DNA of 64,000 nucleotides from Epiperipatus broadwayi (GCA_028023455.1 JAQFVV010013346.1:85977-149976), one strand, 5' to 3'. Positions 10,928-24,588 are shown, numbered from the stretch's first letter. Program-made: numbers and translations. Notes: generated by a model from the letters alone, not told the origin.

Positions 10928-13900
10928 ATATATATATATATAAAGTGTGCACTGTTTTATGTGTATAGTATGTACATATAAATTAAGATTATAATATAAA
11001 CAAAACTGGAAAAACATTAATAATTAATTGAGAGAGCACATTCATATATATATATTCACTAAAAAAAAAAACATACTGTATTGCATATTTTTAAAAAAAA
11101 ACAAAACAATGAGGCATCAAACTTCATGTTTAGAATAAAATGATTTTCTTTAATGACTTCTTTTCCTTATGGAAAGATAATAGCAATCTCATTACCAGTA
11201 GACTATAGACTCTCTAATTGTTTCGATAGTTTCAAGTCCATATCAACTTCAGAATCTATACAGTCATCCCTACTTACTGTTTCTTATTTCAGATGAGTAA
11301 ACTCTACAAACTTTAAATTTTATGACACTGATGGATTCTTTACAAGTTTTTTTAAATATCATAAAACTTCTAGTTTTATGCTTGCTTAGAAAATATTTTT
11401 TTACATAAAGCAACTCAAAGAATTATTATTTAAAAATGTTATTGTGTTCAGAATATTAAAAAAAAACGCTATTGACATATTGTAACTTTTATCAAATTAA
11501 TAAATTTTAATTTTTTTATAATGATAAATTATACAGTTTGATAATTTGGAAAATAAATCATTCACAAAACATTTAATTAATCTGCATTACTCTTTATATT
11601 AATATGTATGCATAGAAAGCTATTATAGTCTATTACTATTGATTCAGTGATAGTGTGGCTTTACTATACTTGAAAAAATCTTGCTATTTTCTTTAAAAAT
11701 ATACAAGATTAAATAAATCATGCTCATATATGGTACTTTTTATTAATAATATATGATAATAAAAAACTATATACTACTGTAAAAACTAAATATAGATATA
11801 GTTTTAGTTTTATTAGTTTCACTTTACATCGATTTCAGTTTCACAAATGATATAACTATTTTAACATTGTACATATATAATAAGGATAAAAATGTACAAT
11901 TTACTTTGAGAATAAGAAAAATAAATTAAATAGTACACACATTTTCTTAATATATATTATACTTTATATTAATACATATTCATAAAAAACTCTTGCAATG
12001 TATGGACTAATTGATCTGTATACCATACAGTTTGGCGAGTTTGAATTCATAACTTGGACTTTTTTTTTTTCAGATTCTGAGAAATATTAGAATTTTTTTC
12101 CCTCAGATAAAAAGATCATAAACAATCCAAATAGTTACCTAATCACTGCTTAATAAGTGTCTATCTAGATATTTTTACTAAAGAATGAAACAAGAAAGGA
12201 AAACAATATTTCTTCATCATTTAATGAGTCTATGGGTATTATTTTTGTCAATCCTTTCTGGAGAGTAATGGAGAAGTCTTTACCTAATGACTGAATTCTT
12301 TAAAGGCTGATCTTTATAAAATTGAATGTCAGTTTAATCCTAAATTTTCTTTTACCTTTTAACATAACTTTTACTTCATAAATGTGGTATAACCTACTTG
12401 AATTTCTTTTATAAAACTTTCCATATTTCAAACCATTGGTTTAAGTCTAGTTTTTCATTAAGACTTCCACTTATTCTTTTTTCCCAAAATTTAAAATTTA
12501 ATTTTTTTAAATATTCATTCAGTATTGAACATGGTGATAGCAATGAAATTCCATAACTTATCAAAAATATCCATTATTCCCAAGTTGTATGTTTCAACAT
12601 AAATTTACTATTATTAGTATTATTATTATTCCATTTCAAAATTGAGTAACTATTAGTTAAGCTTTTGTTTCTTTAAATAAGTTAGTAACCATGCATTAGT
12701 AATTATCCACAAGTGAATAACTATTCTGACTCCAGAAAAAAAAGTTAAAGATCAGTTTTATGATGACTAGTCAAATAATAAACTACAAACATATTTGCAT
12801 TACATCATACACTGGTCTTCAGAGTGCTTATTTGACATCTTGTAACTTGTTTTTTATTAAAACTATACTTATATTATCTTTCATAAAGCTTTGCAATTCA
12901 AATCATTTTAACTCTAAATTTTTAAAAAATCAGATGAATATCTCATAAATTTTAATTCATATTTGTAAAAATGCATTCAAATCATGATAGTGTATTCTAC
13001 TTTATTATTTTGTTAATGCCTTATGTTTAAAATGTTAATAATTGATCCAAAATATTCAAATGGCTAGAAATATAATTAAGTCCTTTATTAATGATCATAT
13101 TTTTTCATCAAACAATTTCTTACAGACAGCTTATTTTCCAATATAGATCAAATATTTTTTTTTTTCATTCATTACAATTGCTTTCATATATCTATATTGC
13201 CTTCTGCAAATTACTAAATCATTAGCATATAAAATTGTCCATGGTGCCTTTGGTTAAATATTCACAGACAATATCCAGCATCAAAATAAACAAATATAGA
13301 CTAAATTCTGTATATTTAATGATAGGTAGTGAATCAGACAAAGAGAAATTAATAATTTGTTTTCATCTAGACAATCTTGTTAAAAATTAATTAAAGTAAG
13401 TACAGAAAAATAATACATTTCAAAAATAAAAGATTTATTAAGCAAACAATGAAGAAAAGTAATTTCAGGAATTTAATCCTCATTTGTTATCTCTTAATCC
13501 GACTTATCTTTAATGATGTTAATTTTATCATTTATTAAAAAGAATTTTTTAAAAAAAACCTTCAACATTAATGATAAATTTCATGACATCTATTATTAAT
13601 TTTACTAATTATTTTAACTTAAAATACTACTTTGTCATATTATTTAATCTTCTATTATACGTTTCTGGCATCAGATAAAAATATCTTGTTCAGTCTTTTC
13701 ATGTTCGTTTTTTACCTTCATTCTCCCTCTAGTCTCTTCATTTGTAAATCTTGAAACTTTTACATATTAAAACAATAAATACAAAAATGTAAGAATTGGA
13801 AATTAACTTTTAATTATTATTTTTTTTTGATAATCAAAAAAATTATCAAAAAAACTTTTAATTATTATAATAAACTAAAAGCTGAAATCATCACCGTCAC

Positions 13901-14032
13901 AAATTAATATTAATGTAACTGAATTTTCTTTTTTTTTTTTTTGGCGAGTAGCACAATGAAGATTAAACATTTATTATTTCATATAAATTAATTTATGTTA
14001 TAATTAATTGTTTAAATAATATATTTTTGACA
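10928..14032. other. AT-rich stretch, no gene recognised
   Basis: Ordinary AT-rich intergenic sequence with poly-A/T runs and (AT)n directly after the LTR. A short hairpin near 13835-13858 (ttgataat/attatcaa) is flanked by a repeated cttttaattattat. Weak, isolated B-box-like words (for example gagtttgaattc near 12040) occur without a partner A box. Confidence 0.45.
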
Positions 14033-14135
14033 AGTGTTGTTAGCCGAGAGGTCATCGCAGCCGCCTTTGCAAGCAAGTAGTTGGTTGCAGACGGTTGTGG
14101 GTTCGCGTCCCGGCCGATGCTATGACATATGAAAA
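14033..14135 (+). mobile_element. tRNA-derived SINE
   Basis: An RNA polymerase III promoter architecture is visible: A-box-like TAGCCGAGAGG at 14041-14051 and B-box-like GGTTCGCGTCC at 14100-14110, one base from consensus. The segment is clearly GC-richer than its surroundings. It does not fold as a clean functional tRNA: the box spacing is long and no acceptor stem is evident. It ends in gatgctatgacatat and then an A/T-rich tail, which is the SINE layout. The tail matches the 3' end of the RTE element at 34528-34542. A highly divergent tRNA gene or pseudogene is the alternative. Confidence 0.6.
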
Positions 14136-14427
14136 ATATATATATAAATTCATAAATAATAATAATAGATAAATTCAAAAAGATTATTTTATAGTAATGC
14201 ATAAATCATTTGCATATAAACTCTAAATTAATACTTTAAAGTTGTAATTATAAATTTATTTAAACGCACATTGATTACGTAAGTAATATTTACTATCGCA
14301 TTTTTTACTTGCACATTCTTGAGGTTACTTTAATTAAGTAAGTATATTAATTAATATTTCAAAATAAAATAAAATTTATATTGAGTTTAATTAATCTATT
14401 CATTCAGTAGACTGAATGTTTACAATA

Positions 14428-14733
14428 CTAAATAAAGGAATTTGAATTTAGGATTTTCGGTCTATATTCAATCCTCCACTCCATCTCAAACAACTGATAC
14501 ACATGGCCACACCCGTGAAAAAGATAAATGATCTCCAATATACATATTTCGTGCAGACCCAGCACTAATTGTATATATGTGTGGGAGATTATGATCTAGA
14601 CAAGCTGATGAGTGCTGGTTCTGCATGAAAATTTTATATTGGGGATCATGTGTGTTGTAATGTGTATCAGTTGTTGAGATGGATAAGATGAATATAGACT
14701 AAAATCCTAAGTTCAAACCCCCTATTTATATTG
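14428..14733. mobile_element. Long-arm palindromic MITE (copy A)
   Basis: A roughly 305-bp inverted repeat: nearly the whole left half, from aataaaggaatttgaattta on, reappears inverted in the right half, ending in cctaagttcaaaccccctat. Inner arm words include caactgatacacat (inverted as atgtgtatcagttg) and the inverted pair around cagcac/gtgctg. The centre is gtgtgggagattat with neighbours. Related sequence occurs at 23138-23314 and 49845-50215, so it is a dispersed family. No transposase is present, and no target duplication could be settled. Confidence 0.65.
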
Positions 14734-15894
14734 AGTTTTTAAGTGGCAGTCTAGCCTATTTACGAGAATGTTATAGTTATTCCAATAAAAGCCAAAATTT
14801 TACTATATAATTATCCATCACTCCAGTTATCTACATATATATGCACACATACCTATGCAATTTCAGATTTTGACCAATCATCAATTAATGCTCAATACAA
14901 AATGGCATTTGTATTAATTGTCTCAGATATATATATATAGGCTTAACAGATTATGAAAATTATGGAAAATATTTTTTTTTTTAGATAGACTTATTTATTT
15001 AAGTTGTCCTAGTGATTTTTTGACCCCTAAGATTTTCTTTAATTCGAAATCTCATGAAAATAATTTTTCTTTTAAGGTATGCTTTGGATTTTACATGGGA
15101 TTTTCAATATAGGGATGCTGAAAAGTTTATTAATAATAGTTGGCTGATTGGTCGAAACTTGAAATTACATACAATGTTGAATAATCCTATGTTTAATTAG
15201 ATTACACTTAGATATGATAAACAAAGTATTATATACTTACATTTCAACATGAAAAAAAACTAGCTTTTTTTCTATATTGACAGAACTCAATCAAACTTTG
15301 TAAAAATATTTCTCGTAGGCATAAGATTAATAAAAATAATTTTAAAAATTACTATAAAAAAATAGTATTGACAAACTAACCTTTCAATAAATTTGTAAAA
15401 TAACTAAATTTATGATTTAAATATGTACACAATAAATTTTATGTTATATTATGGATATTATTTAATATTTTTTCTATTTTTATGTTCCAAAAACTAAATG
15501 AATCAATAATATTTATTAATGCAATTGTTATGTGATAATAATTTTCATGTGAATTACTTACAATTTCAAGACTAAATAGAAAATAGTTCTGGTGGCTTCA
15601 GTTATTTATAATTAAATAAATATATTAAATTTAAAAAAATTAGAAATTACTAAAAGAAATTTTAATTTTTTTAGTCTGTAATACAAAAATAACAAGTAAA
15701 ATTTTTATTTTCTAATTTATAATAGCAAAATTTTACTTATATTAAATATCCTTACCAATGGTCAAATGAAATATATATATATTGTAGCCCTTGGATTTGT
15801 CCAAGACTCCATTTTATGAGTTAACTATGCAAGATAAGGTTTAATATAAAATTTTCCTCATAGTTTGTATATATTTTTTTCTTTAATAAACAAA
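14734..15894. other. AT-rich stretch, no gene recognised
   Basis: Low-complexity AT-rich sequence with short (AT)n patches (about 14925-14940 and 15768-15783). No open frame or repeat boundary could be supported. Confidence 0.4.
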
Positions 15895-15980
15895 ATTTTT
15901 GGCCAAGACTAGGTTTGAACCATATTAATAGGGATTGTGTACGTATTACTTGGTAGACAATCTGAAGAGTTGTCATTAAA
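15895..15980 (-). mobile_element. tRNA-like SINE remnant
   Basis: Read on the minus strand, an A-box-like GTCTACCAAGTAA (15968-15956) is followed by a good B box, GGTTCAAACCT (15921-15911). Spacing is typical of a tRNA-derived SINE. The rest is too decayed for a tRNA fold. Confidence 0.4.
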
Positions 15981-16591
15981 GTATTTCTAACCAAAAGATT
16001 ATTTTATTTAACATTAATTTCTGGGTCAAATTGGTATTGGAGATATATTTTTTTTAGAAAAGCAAGATTTATACATTCTTTAATAAGTTGAGTGAGAAGA
16101 AGGAGGGGATGTGTGGCTCGTAAAACTACATTGGATAGTGATAATGGATGGTCATAATTTTATACTAATAAGTTGGAAATAAATAATTCATGAGATTAAA
16201 TTATAAAAAATATATATAATAATAGTTATAATAATTAAGGATTAAAGTATTAAATCAGTTTGATATAAGAATTGTATACGTGCAACAATGTGTGTGTATT
16301 TAATCTGATTGTGGATTTTAATTATAAAGTTCACAATCAAATAATAGGTATTCCTTGTCATCATTTGTAAGGAAATCTTTAAAAAAAAATTAAGTCATTT
16401 TTAATAATTTATTATCCACAGCCAGCTGAGAACTCTGGGTTTGAAACTGGGTTGCTATAATTTTTTATGGAAAAAGTAAAAAGGAGGGAGGGAGAGTTTT
16501 CTGTCTTTTGTTATTTAATGTGGTTTCCATGGTGTAAAGTTATTCCAGTAAATTATCAGAGTAATTTAAGTGATATATATGACCAAGAAAT

Positions 16592-16651
16592 TTAAATGTG
16601 AAATTAATTGGTGATTGTCTGTTAAATGTAAAATTAATTGGTAATTATCTG
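16592..16651 (+). repeat. 30-bp tandem duplication
   Basis: Two adjacent units beginning ttaaatgt(g/a)aaattaat, differing at three positions by eye. Confidence 0.7.
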
Positions 16652-17604
16652 TTAGAATGCAGATGTCAATTTGGCATGGTTCTTTCAAAAGAGCAAAAGG
16701 TTAAAAATAACCAAAGATAAAAAAACAAGAGTCAATTAATTAAGAAAAGAGAATGACCAGATTTTAGGGGTCAATCCAATTTCATAGTAGGGGGAAGCAG
16801 GAGAGTAAAGAGCATGAGACTCTATAAAAAGCACTGCTGCATTGTAAAGTAAAAGGGGCTAGTCTATTTGAATCGCTGTTTGCAAGTTATATCTCATTTG
16901 GTTGTATGGAGAAACTTTGCTAGAAAGTTAAAAAGAAATATTTTTTCTTTTAGAAAAAAAAATTGTTTATTGTAAATTATTCGTTGGTCTCTTAAATAAC
17001 TTTGCCAAATTTAATGTCATAAGAAGAAAAGCAAATGTCTATTGAATAAGTTTTTTTTTATTGGGTACACATCTCATCTCCTGAAGTTAACCGATGGTCA
17101 TGGTTGTCTAGCACCAATTGATGACAAATAGGCTAGTGGTAAAAATTAAACCACAGAAAATAAACTCTAAATTTGATTTTGTGTATAAAGTGTTCAATTT
17201 GAATATTAAATGAATTTAAAGAAAAAAAAGACAACAAGAAACGGACTTATATCTTAAGAAATTTAAACCAGCGCTGTTCAGCTGTCATCTACATAAAATC
17301 GAAAATGCGGCAATAGTTCAGCAGCATAAAAATCATATATCTGAACTCTATCATAAGAATTTTTTATACATAGACTCATGTGACCAGACAAACAAATCAA
17401 GGAAGAGAAGAAAAAGAAAAAATGGAAATCAGAAACTTGAAGGACATTTCTAAAGAACTTTTTAAGTATTTTTTTTTAATTTTATTATTCACTTTTCATG
17501 TAGAACATTTAATCTAGAAAAGAAAAAGGAAAATAATTTCTTTCTTTATGTTTTATCATATATATCCATTTAAATTTAATTCATGTCAGAATTATAATTG
17601 TTGC

Positions 17605-17745
17605 TATTTTGGGGGTAGAGATATTGATGACATTATTTTATATGTGTTTATTTTAAATGTTTTTTTTATTACTATCATTTTGGGGGTAGGTGAAGAATAT
17701 CATGTCATTCTGTATGTGCCTTATTTTAAATGCTTTACAAATCTA
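17605..17745 (+). repeat. Imperfect tandem duplication, about 71 bp
   Basis: Both units carry attttgggggtag near the start and ttattttaaatg near the end, with considerable divergence between. An 80-codon open frame crosses it (17548-17790) but is low-complexity and not convincing as a gene. Confidence 0.5.
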
Positions 17746-18624
17746 AAAAAAAAAAAAAGAGAGATATTACTATTAAGGGAAATGTTTTAAATGAATCATG
17801 TCAGAAGTTATTGTCAAATGCTTAGACTTATAAAAATTGTGTGACTATTGAGATAAAACATCATCATTTTCTTATAAAAGTGCATGGAAATAGTTTTAAA
17901 AAATTTTAATACACATTTCTTATTATTATTATCATAAATTTAATGCCAGAGACAAGCTGATTAATGATTAAAAAAAATGTTGGCTCATATTCTGGTGCAC
18001 CAACTGCAAGAATATTGTAGATGTGAGAGTTTTACTTGTAGCAGTTGATGTTTTGACCTGTATATAAGGTGGATGGACAAAGAATCTCCACCAAGCCAGT
18101 GAATCCGTAGCTCACTAAGATATTTATGCTATATTTATTAAGTATTTAAACACAGTGGAAGAGTTTTCCCACTTGATTATTCTCTACACCGTAAGAAGAT
18201 TTCTTTATTAATGGCCAGAGGTAGTAGGTACACCTAAGTCTCTTTGTATGACTAGCGATAAAAATCCTAGCATATCTCAACCTTAGTGAAAAGGTTTTCT
18301 CTTATTCGGGTCACTGCCTGCCTCATGTTGATGTTTGATATTCCTTATGGTTGTATGAAAGATAGTTATTATAAGCATTATTTATAAATGTCGAATACAA
18401 GGTCGCAAGCTCAATTTGATGTCAGGATGAATGCAGATAATGTATGTGTGATTGGTGTACTCGAATATTGTTTTGTTGATCTAGTTTAATTCATCAATTA
18501 GAGCCAAAAGTAATAAAGTTAAGAAATGTTAAATTAAGGGTTAAATAAAAACTACGAATGTTTAAGTGTAAGCAATGCGTATATGAGATTATCCCATAAA
18601 TATTTCCACAGCCAGCTGAGAACT

Positions 18625-19622
18625 TCGCTGGAAAGATAATATTATTAAAATATTATTATGTCATAAGAACATGAGTATAGAGTATGTGCACTATGATGAT
18701 GATTGAGCTAGATACCAATTTGTTAGCATTAACTTAATCCCATCATACATAAAGTATCTCTATTGTAAAGATTAGGGCAAAAGAATGATAGATCAAAATG
18801 ATGAAACAAAATTAGTAAATTTGCGAAGGAATGTTAATTTAAAATAGTTGAATAAAATTATTAAATTTTATTATGGGAAGAATTAGCTATAAAAACAAAT
18901 CAGTAATTTAAAAGCATTAAATATGGGAAGAAATTTGGTATTCACTGTATCTAGGATAAAAATGAAAGTGAAAATATAATATATGTGAAGGTAAATATTA
19001 TTTTTTATTACTCCATGGTAATCATGATTCCCTGATAATTAGGAAATGAATATTGATATTTTAAACCTATTGATATTATCCATTGATTTAAGGATAGTTA
19101 TGTGTTTAGATTTTTTTTACATACATCATAATACGGTTATAAAACAGGGGAAAGCCATGCGAGTCATCAAGTGAATGTGTATATTTTGTATTGAATTATA
19201 GTCTGTCAATAAAATTTGTTATTTGTTTTAAATTTGTGTATGTCTCAATGTTTTTGTGGATTATTATTATCTAGACATCTCCAATCCAATCATACATCAA
19301 TATATTATTATTATTTGAATCATCATTTTTGTAAATAATATCCGGTAAAATTATTTAAAATGGTTAATTTATGATACTTAGAATTACCAAATAGTTTAAT
19401 AGTTGAAATATAAATTATGAATAGGGATAGTTATTGAGTGATAGCGAGTGCAGGGGTGGGCATAAAATCCTTTCCCCATCCATTGTATTCAAACACCTCT
19501 CTAGACACACTACTTTATAATTTTGTTTATAATTGTGAATATGTTTACAATATATTTCTAAAAGATTTAATAAGCTTAAATTATTCTGAGCTTTAATGTA
19601 AATAGATATTAAACTGCATTAA
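18625..19622. other. AT-rich stretch, no gene recognised
   Basis: Nothing recognisable; AT-rich with short homopolymers. A slightly GC-richer patch at about 19440-19505 (gcaggggtgggcataa) has no open frame of note. Confidence 0.35.
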
Positions 19623-19760
19623 AGACAACCCAAGATTACCTTGAAGGTGATCATGAGAGGAGTGTTTATCACCGATAATCTGTCGCAGCTTGTTCGATTT
19701 CCACACCTAATAGTTCTAAAAACCCTGAGAAGAGATTGTAAATGGGCTATCAGAATGTAA
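19623..19760 (+). pseudogene. Short coding-like remnant, unknown family
   Basis: A 45-codon frame open between two stops, without its own ATG at the start, in a patch GC-richer than its surroundings. It reads RQPKITLKVIMRGVFITDNL and then a part ending LKTLRRDCKWAIRM. The amino-acid composition (mixed hydrophobic and basic, not the K/N/I/F monotony of random AT-rich frames) is why I list it. I do not recognise the family. It could be a piece of a retroelement ORF or an old exon. The opposite strand has an 82-codon frame (19867-19619) that I regard as a shadow. Confidence 0.3.
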
Positions 19761-20049
19761 AATTTATAGTAAAAGAGATAATAGTGTAATAGACCTATGG
19801 ATGTGAATTTGATGGAGGGATGGATCAGAAAGGTGGAGTTGGATGTAGAAGTTTGTAATTGGAACAAAAATTTAATTGTAGCTTTAATGATGGTAAATGG
19901 TTATGTGCTGAGAATAACCAAGAATTTCCAAAGATATTAATATTATCGATTTTAATGCATTCTCAGTGTTCTCTGAATCGATTGATTATTTATTAACCCA
20001 TTCATTAAATATTATTACTGAAAGTCATTGAAGTGAGATTTAACCTTTA

Positions 20050-20240
20050 TATTTTATTAAAGTTGCAACTTGGTGCCCTGGCAATTAGGATTATAAATGT
20101 TCTGTACCATCATCAGCATCCCAGTAGGCTTTAAAAATAGTGTTACCTGGGAATGATGAAACATCCACCGATCCATCCTTAAAATGTTACAATTGGCATG
20201 CAACATAGCTGCAAGTGTTTAAATGCCATATAGATTTGAA
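20050..20240. other. GC-richer patch, probable old repeat
   Basis: Compositional outlier with words such as cttggtgccctggcaatta and tgatgaaacatccaccgatc. Open frames are short. It resembles a decayed interspersed repeat but matches nothing else that I found in the window. Confidence 0.25.
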
Positions 20241-23137
20241 TAGAGTTATATTTGGCTTAAACTGTCCTATAATATATGTGATATTTGTAAACTCTTCCAA
20301 TCGTTTTAGTTATATTTGAAATACAATGTGGATGACCGATCAAAAGATTACAAAATACGTTTTAGATCAATTTAATAAGTTTTTATAAAATTAACAAAAT
20401 AAATCATAACTTTTCATTTGTTAGAATTGACTTTTATTTAGTTACAATATACATAATCATAAATTTGTCCATAATATATATATATATATTGGATTATGTC
20501 TATTCCTGATATAAATAAGAGTAGTCATATTTTATCTAATTCAAAGTTAAAATTAGTTGATCCATTAGAATAATACTAGATGATGGTGATTCAGCATTTC
20601 ATCATTAGAAAATATTCATAAACTTTCTAGGTTTGATATAATAATTGGAATTTGTAGTTTCCAATGAAGCAGATTATTTTGTTGTTTATCTTAAATAATA
20701 CAATTATTTATCTTTTTCATTTCAACACAATATATTATCTTTAAAAGGAGGGAAGGGAGATTTAAAAAAAGATTAGTATTAATTAACTCTATTATTAAAT
20801 TGCTAATTGAAATTTATTTATTTTTGTTACATCTTTGTTTTTTGTTGATATATTTTAAATATAATTGTAATATAAGTGTACAAAAATGCTATAATGGAAA
20901 ACCTTGCAACAAACATAATTGGTTCCAAATACACATTAGATAAATGATCTGTTTATTCAATGGTAAATTGAAATCCATCTATTTAGGGGTAATCTGTTTC
21001 ACACCTTAGTCTAAATCTCACTTATTATCCAATATAATTATTTAAACTTAAAAAATATAGAATCAAATATTTTTGATAAATTAATTTATCTTATTTAACT
21101 TTGTTAGACTGTACTGTATAAATCTGAATTAAAAATGAACTTTTAAATTTATAAAAAATGTTATATTGATATGATCACCTGCATTTTTTTTTTTTTTTGG
21201 TCAACCTATATTAGTAATAGTTTCCATCTTTTGCAAAACATTACTATGTAAATTGCTAGATCTAAAAACTCCTTTCATGACCTGTGCAATTTTTTTTTTT
21301 AAATTTCATCCTTATTTTATTAAAAAAGCATTCAAATTCATGTGATCCTTTTATTGTGTTTTTCAAGTTATTTCTTACCTGATGTTCATATTAATTTCTA
21401 AATTTCTTCGAAAAAAAAAAAGCTAAAATTATGCAGTATTTATATAGATATATTTTTAAAAAACACATTCCATTGTTAAAGATACAAATAAACAGATAAA
21501 AGAACTAAAGTGATAAAAAAAAAAACTTTTACAAAATATATAAACAACACACTGACAAATGGGGAAAAGCATTCCAAAACATCTTGTGCACATGTAGGTT
21601 GAACATTAATCCTAATATTTATTTACATTAATTGATTTTCAGAAAGTAACATTGAATAAGAATTTATTATTTATAATAACTCTCTATATAACAGATAACA
21701 TTAAAAAATTAAATAATATATAATAACATACAATTATTTTACCATAAACTTTATTCCATTTATATAGAAAAAATAAATTTTATACTTTAAGCCTTGATTT
21801 AATTAAAGTGGTATTTATTGTTATTAATTTAAAATACATTTATTTATTAAAGATGCATTACAGAAAATCATGAAGATTAAATGTGATGCATTCTAAAACT
21901 GTATATTGTGATATTTTACATATTATATTTTATTTTTAAATTTTGTTAAAGTGTATATCATTGAAAAAATAAATTTAATATTATATTACTGTATAAAAAT
22001 AATTGTCTGATGTTTGCTAATAACTATTAGTTAAACTAAATTGATATCAAACAATATTCATTAAACGATTTCAGTCATTATTTGTAGCTTAATTTAATGA
22101 ATATGTTGCATGAAAGAGTCATTGTGCAGAATCCCACTGTAGTATATGCATTCTAAAAAAAGATTTAGCATAAATTATTACACATGTTAAAAAAAGTCGA
22201 TAGTATAAATATGATTGTTACCTAATTCATTTGAATCCACAAATTTCAGTGCCCAAGCATGTATCAGATGGCACTGATATAGGAAATCCTTAAATTTAAA
22301 ATGAAAAATTAAAGCCTTCCATGTCATTGAAGATCCTACTAAATGATGTCTAACTTGCCAATAGAAAGAGTTATTCCATCCTTACATAAAAATGATTAAA
22401 TTACATTTTCACTTTGCTGTGAACAATAAAATTATCCAGTATTTTTTTTACATTTCTAAGCAATAACAGAGAAGGTCACAAATTCAACTGAAACATATTC
22501 TGTCAATAGACTAAATTAGTCAGGTGAAGATTCATCTAACTACAAAATCTTTCCATTATCAAACATCCCTTATTAGGGTGAATTTTAATCTGCTTTCACT
22601 GTAATGATAAAGTAATTATGGTTTGTAAGTAATCTTATAAGTTTAAAAGTGCATAATTTTCTACACAACTATGCAGAGAATATGTATTATGCATATATAC
22701 TATCCATTAATTTAGTCTACAAATGCAGGAAATAATGACTTTAATTTATTTACTCAAGCTCAACCTTTTAAGATGCTTGGTATTTGTTATTATCAATTTA
22801 GATATTAATAAAACTTAAGTATTGTCATGGTTTTTATGATGCAATTTCATAAAAACACAACATAATCAAGTATGGTAATGTCTATCTGCTTTGCCTATCT
22901 TGAAGAATAAACATAAAAATCGCATGCCTTTCACTCACTAAACAAATGCAGAAATTTGATTCCAAATTTCTAATGTAGTTTTTTCCTATGTGATTTCCAA
23001 TACCTTCTATTTAGTTATTATTTTACATATTTTTATCATAGAAATTGTTTCCTTATGCTTGCTATATTCGATTGCGAAAGTAATAACTGAAACATAGGCT
23101 TATTATATACTTGTGTCTATATATGTAATATATAGGG
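20241..23137. other. AT-rich stretch, no gene recognised
   Basis: Long AT-rich tract with (AT)n at about 20475-20490 and poly-T/poly-A runs. A small perfect 8-bp hairpin lies at about 22246-22277 (tcagtgcc/ggcactga). No coding signal. Confidence 0.4.
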
Positions 23138-23314
23138 TACATAAGCACAGACTTTCACACGACCCACCCACCACTCTCCACTTTATCTAATAACACTGAT
23201 ACACTTAAGCACATATATGCTGAAAAGATAAATAATCACCAATATTACGTATTTCATGCTAAACCAGCAATCATCAGTTGGTCCAGATTATCATCTCCCA
23301 CACATATATACTAT
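23138..23314. mobile_element. Palindromic MITE family, partial copy B
   Basis: It shares ordered blocks with the 14.4-kb MITE: caccaatatta..., tttcatgc..aaccagca, tcatcag and cagattatcatctcccacac, in the orientation of that element's inverted arm. Only about half of the palindrome is preserved. Confidence 0.5.
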
Positions 23315-24557
23315 AAGTGTTCAGATATATATTAAGATAGACAATCTTTATACTTTAATCCAACATGATGATAAAAAGTATTTGCAAAATTATTGATGAA
23401 AAAAATTATGAACTAAATACACTGTTTGGTATAGCAAAGTAGTAGCATGAGGGACTTCGAGAACTAAATATTCTTGATGTTATCATTCTGGTGCCTGAAG
23501 TATCACACAAACTTCCAACCGTAGACCTACAATTCTTATTTATTTACAAATATTAAATATAATGGGTACAACTTATTTTTTTATAAAATGACTATTTGTA
23601 AATATGTATTTGTTATGTCAACTTGGCTTCCTTTTTCTTTTTTTACTTATAACATTTTCATTCAAAATTTCTCATCTCCTTGGAGACAGAACTTATTAAT
23701 TTAAATGACAAGTATAATATATATCAGTAAAATAGTACATTTTCAAAATAAAAATAAAGTTTGAAGTGTGTTGTTTATTCACTTTTGGCCGTCATTCAAG
23801 TAACTTTGATAAAATGAGATTACAAGTTTAGTTTTTAAATTCAATGTAATTAAAGATTTATATGGGGATTTAAAAAATTGAGTTACAACTTTAATTTAAA
23901 AAGTTTGCATTTAAATAATACTTTTATAATTGCAAAACTAATTTAGAAGATTAAAGATCTCTTTTTTTCGGGGGGGAGGGGGACAGCAAAAATATAACAC
24001 TCATTAAAAAATAAAACTTAAACAAACCTGATATTTAATTTTTTTTTTTTAATTTATATTTATAATGATTACCATCGTCGTTGTTAAACATACAATAAAT
24101 AGTAGTTACCCAACATCAACTTAAAAAACTTTCGTCAAGTCTTCCTATTATCTGCTCTGCTTTTCCAAATATTCCAACTATTTTCTCTTTCTTGTGGTTA
24201 TCTAAAAACTATTTCTTATTTCTTCCATTCTTTTTATGATCTACAAAATTATTTCTAATACAATCTTCATATTTTGAAATCCAAGATAAAATTAGTTCCA
24301 TGCAATTTATCAATGATTATGAAAGTGTATGTGAAAGAAGAATAGTCTCATGGCATAATGATTAGTCAACCCGCCTAAGTCCAATTGAATAAATAATGAT
24401 TTTTTTTTCAAACCAATGAGTTCCGACTATTATAACTGAAGAATAAGTCCCAGGTTAATTTAAATTGATTAGATGAATGTCTATGCATTAACTATAAAAA
24501 CGATTGAAATATAACGTAGCCTAATACTCTCACTATACCATATTTTTTATAATTTAT

Positions 24558-24588
<31 letters not shown>

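Larger units (their letters stand above)
16416..18624. other. Unassigned region bounded by a 19-bp direct repeat
   Basis: ccacagccagctgagaact occurs exactly at 16416-16434 and 18606-18624, but the flanks are not similar, so this is not a normal LTR pair. Between them lie a 30-bp tandem duplication (16592-16651), a TATA-like box at 16823-16831 (tctataaaaagcac), an imperfect 71-bp duplication (17605-17745), and a second TATA-like box at 18061-18069 (gtatataaggtgg) followed by a GC-richer stretch to about 18420. These look like pieces of LTR-type regulatory DNA, but no coding region or clean boundary supports that. Confidence 0.3.

Noticed and set aside
17080-17120. 5S rRNA-like words (cctgaagttaaccg)
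   Set aside because: The similarity is limited to a few bases; no surrounding 5S structure or length.
24350-24440. Possible tRNA-like unit (tggcataatgattag ... gagttccgacta)
   Set aside because: Only a weak A box and a poor B box; spacing and context do not raise it above chance in this composition.
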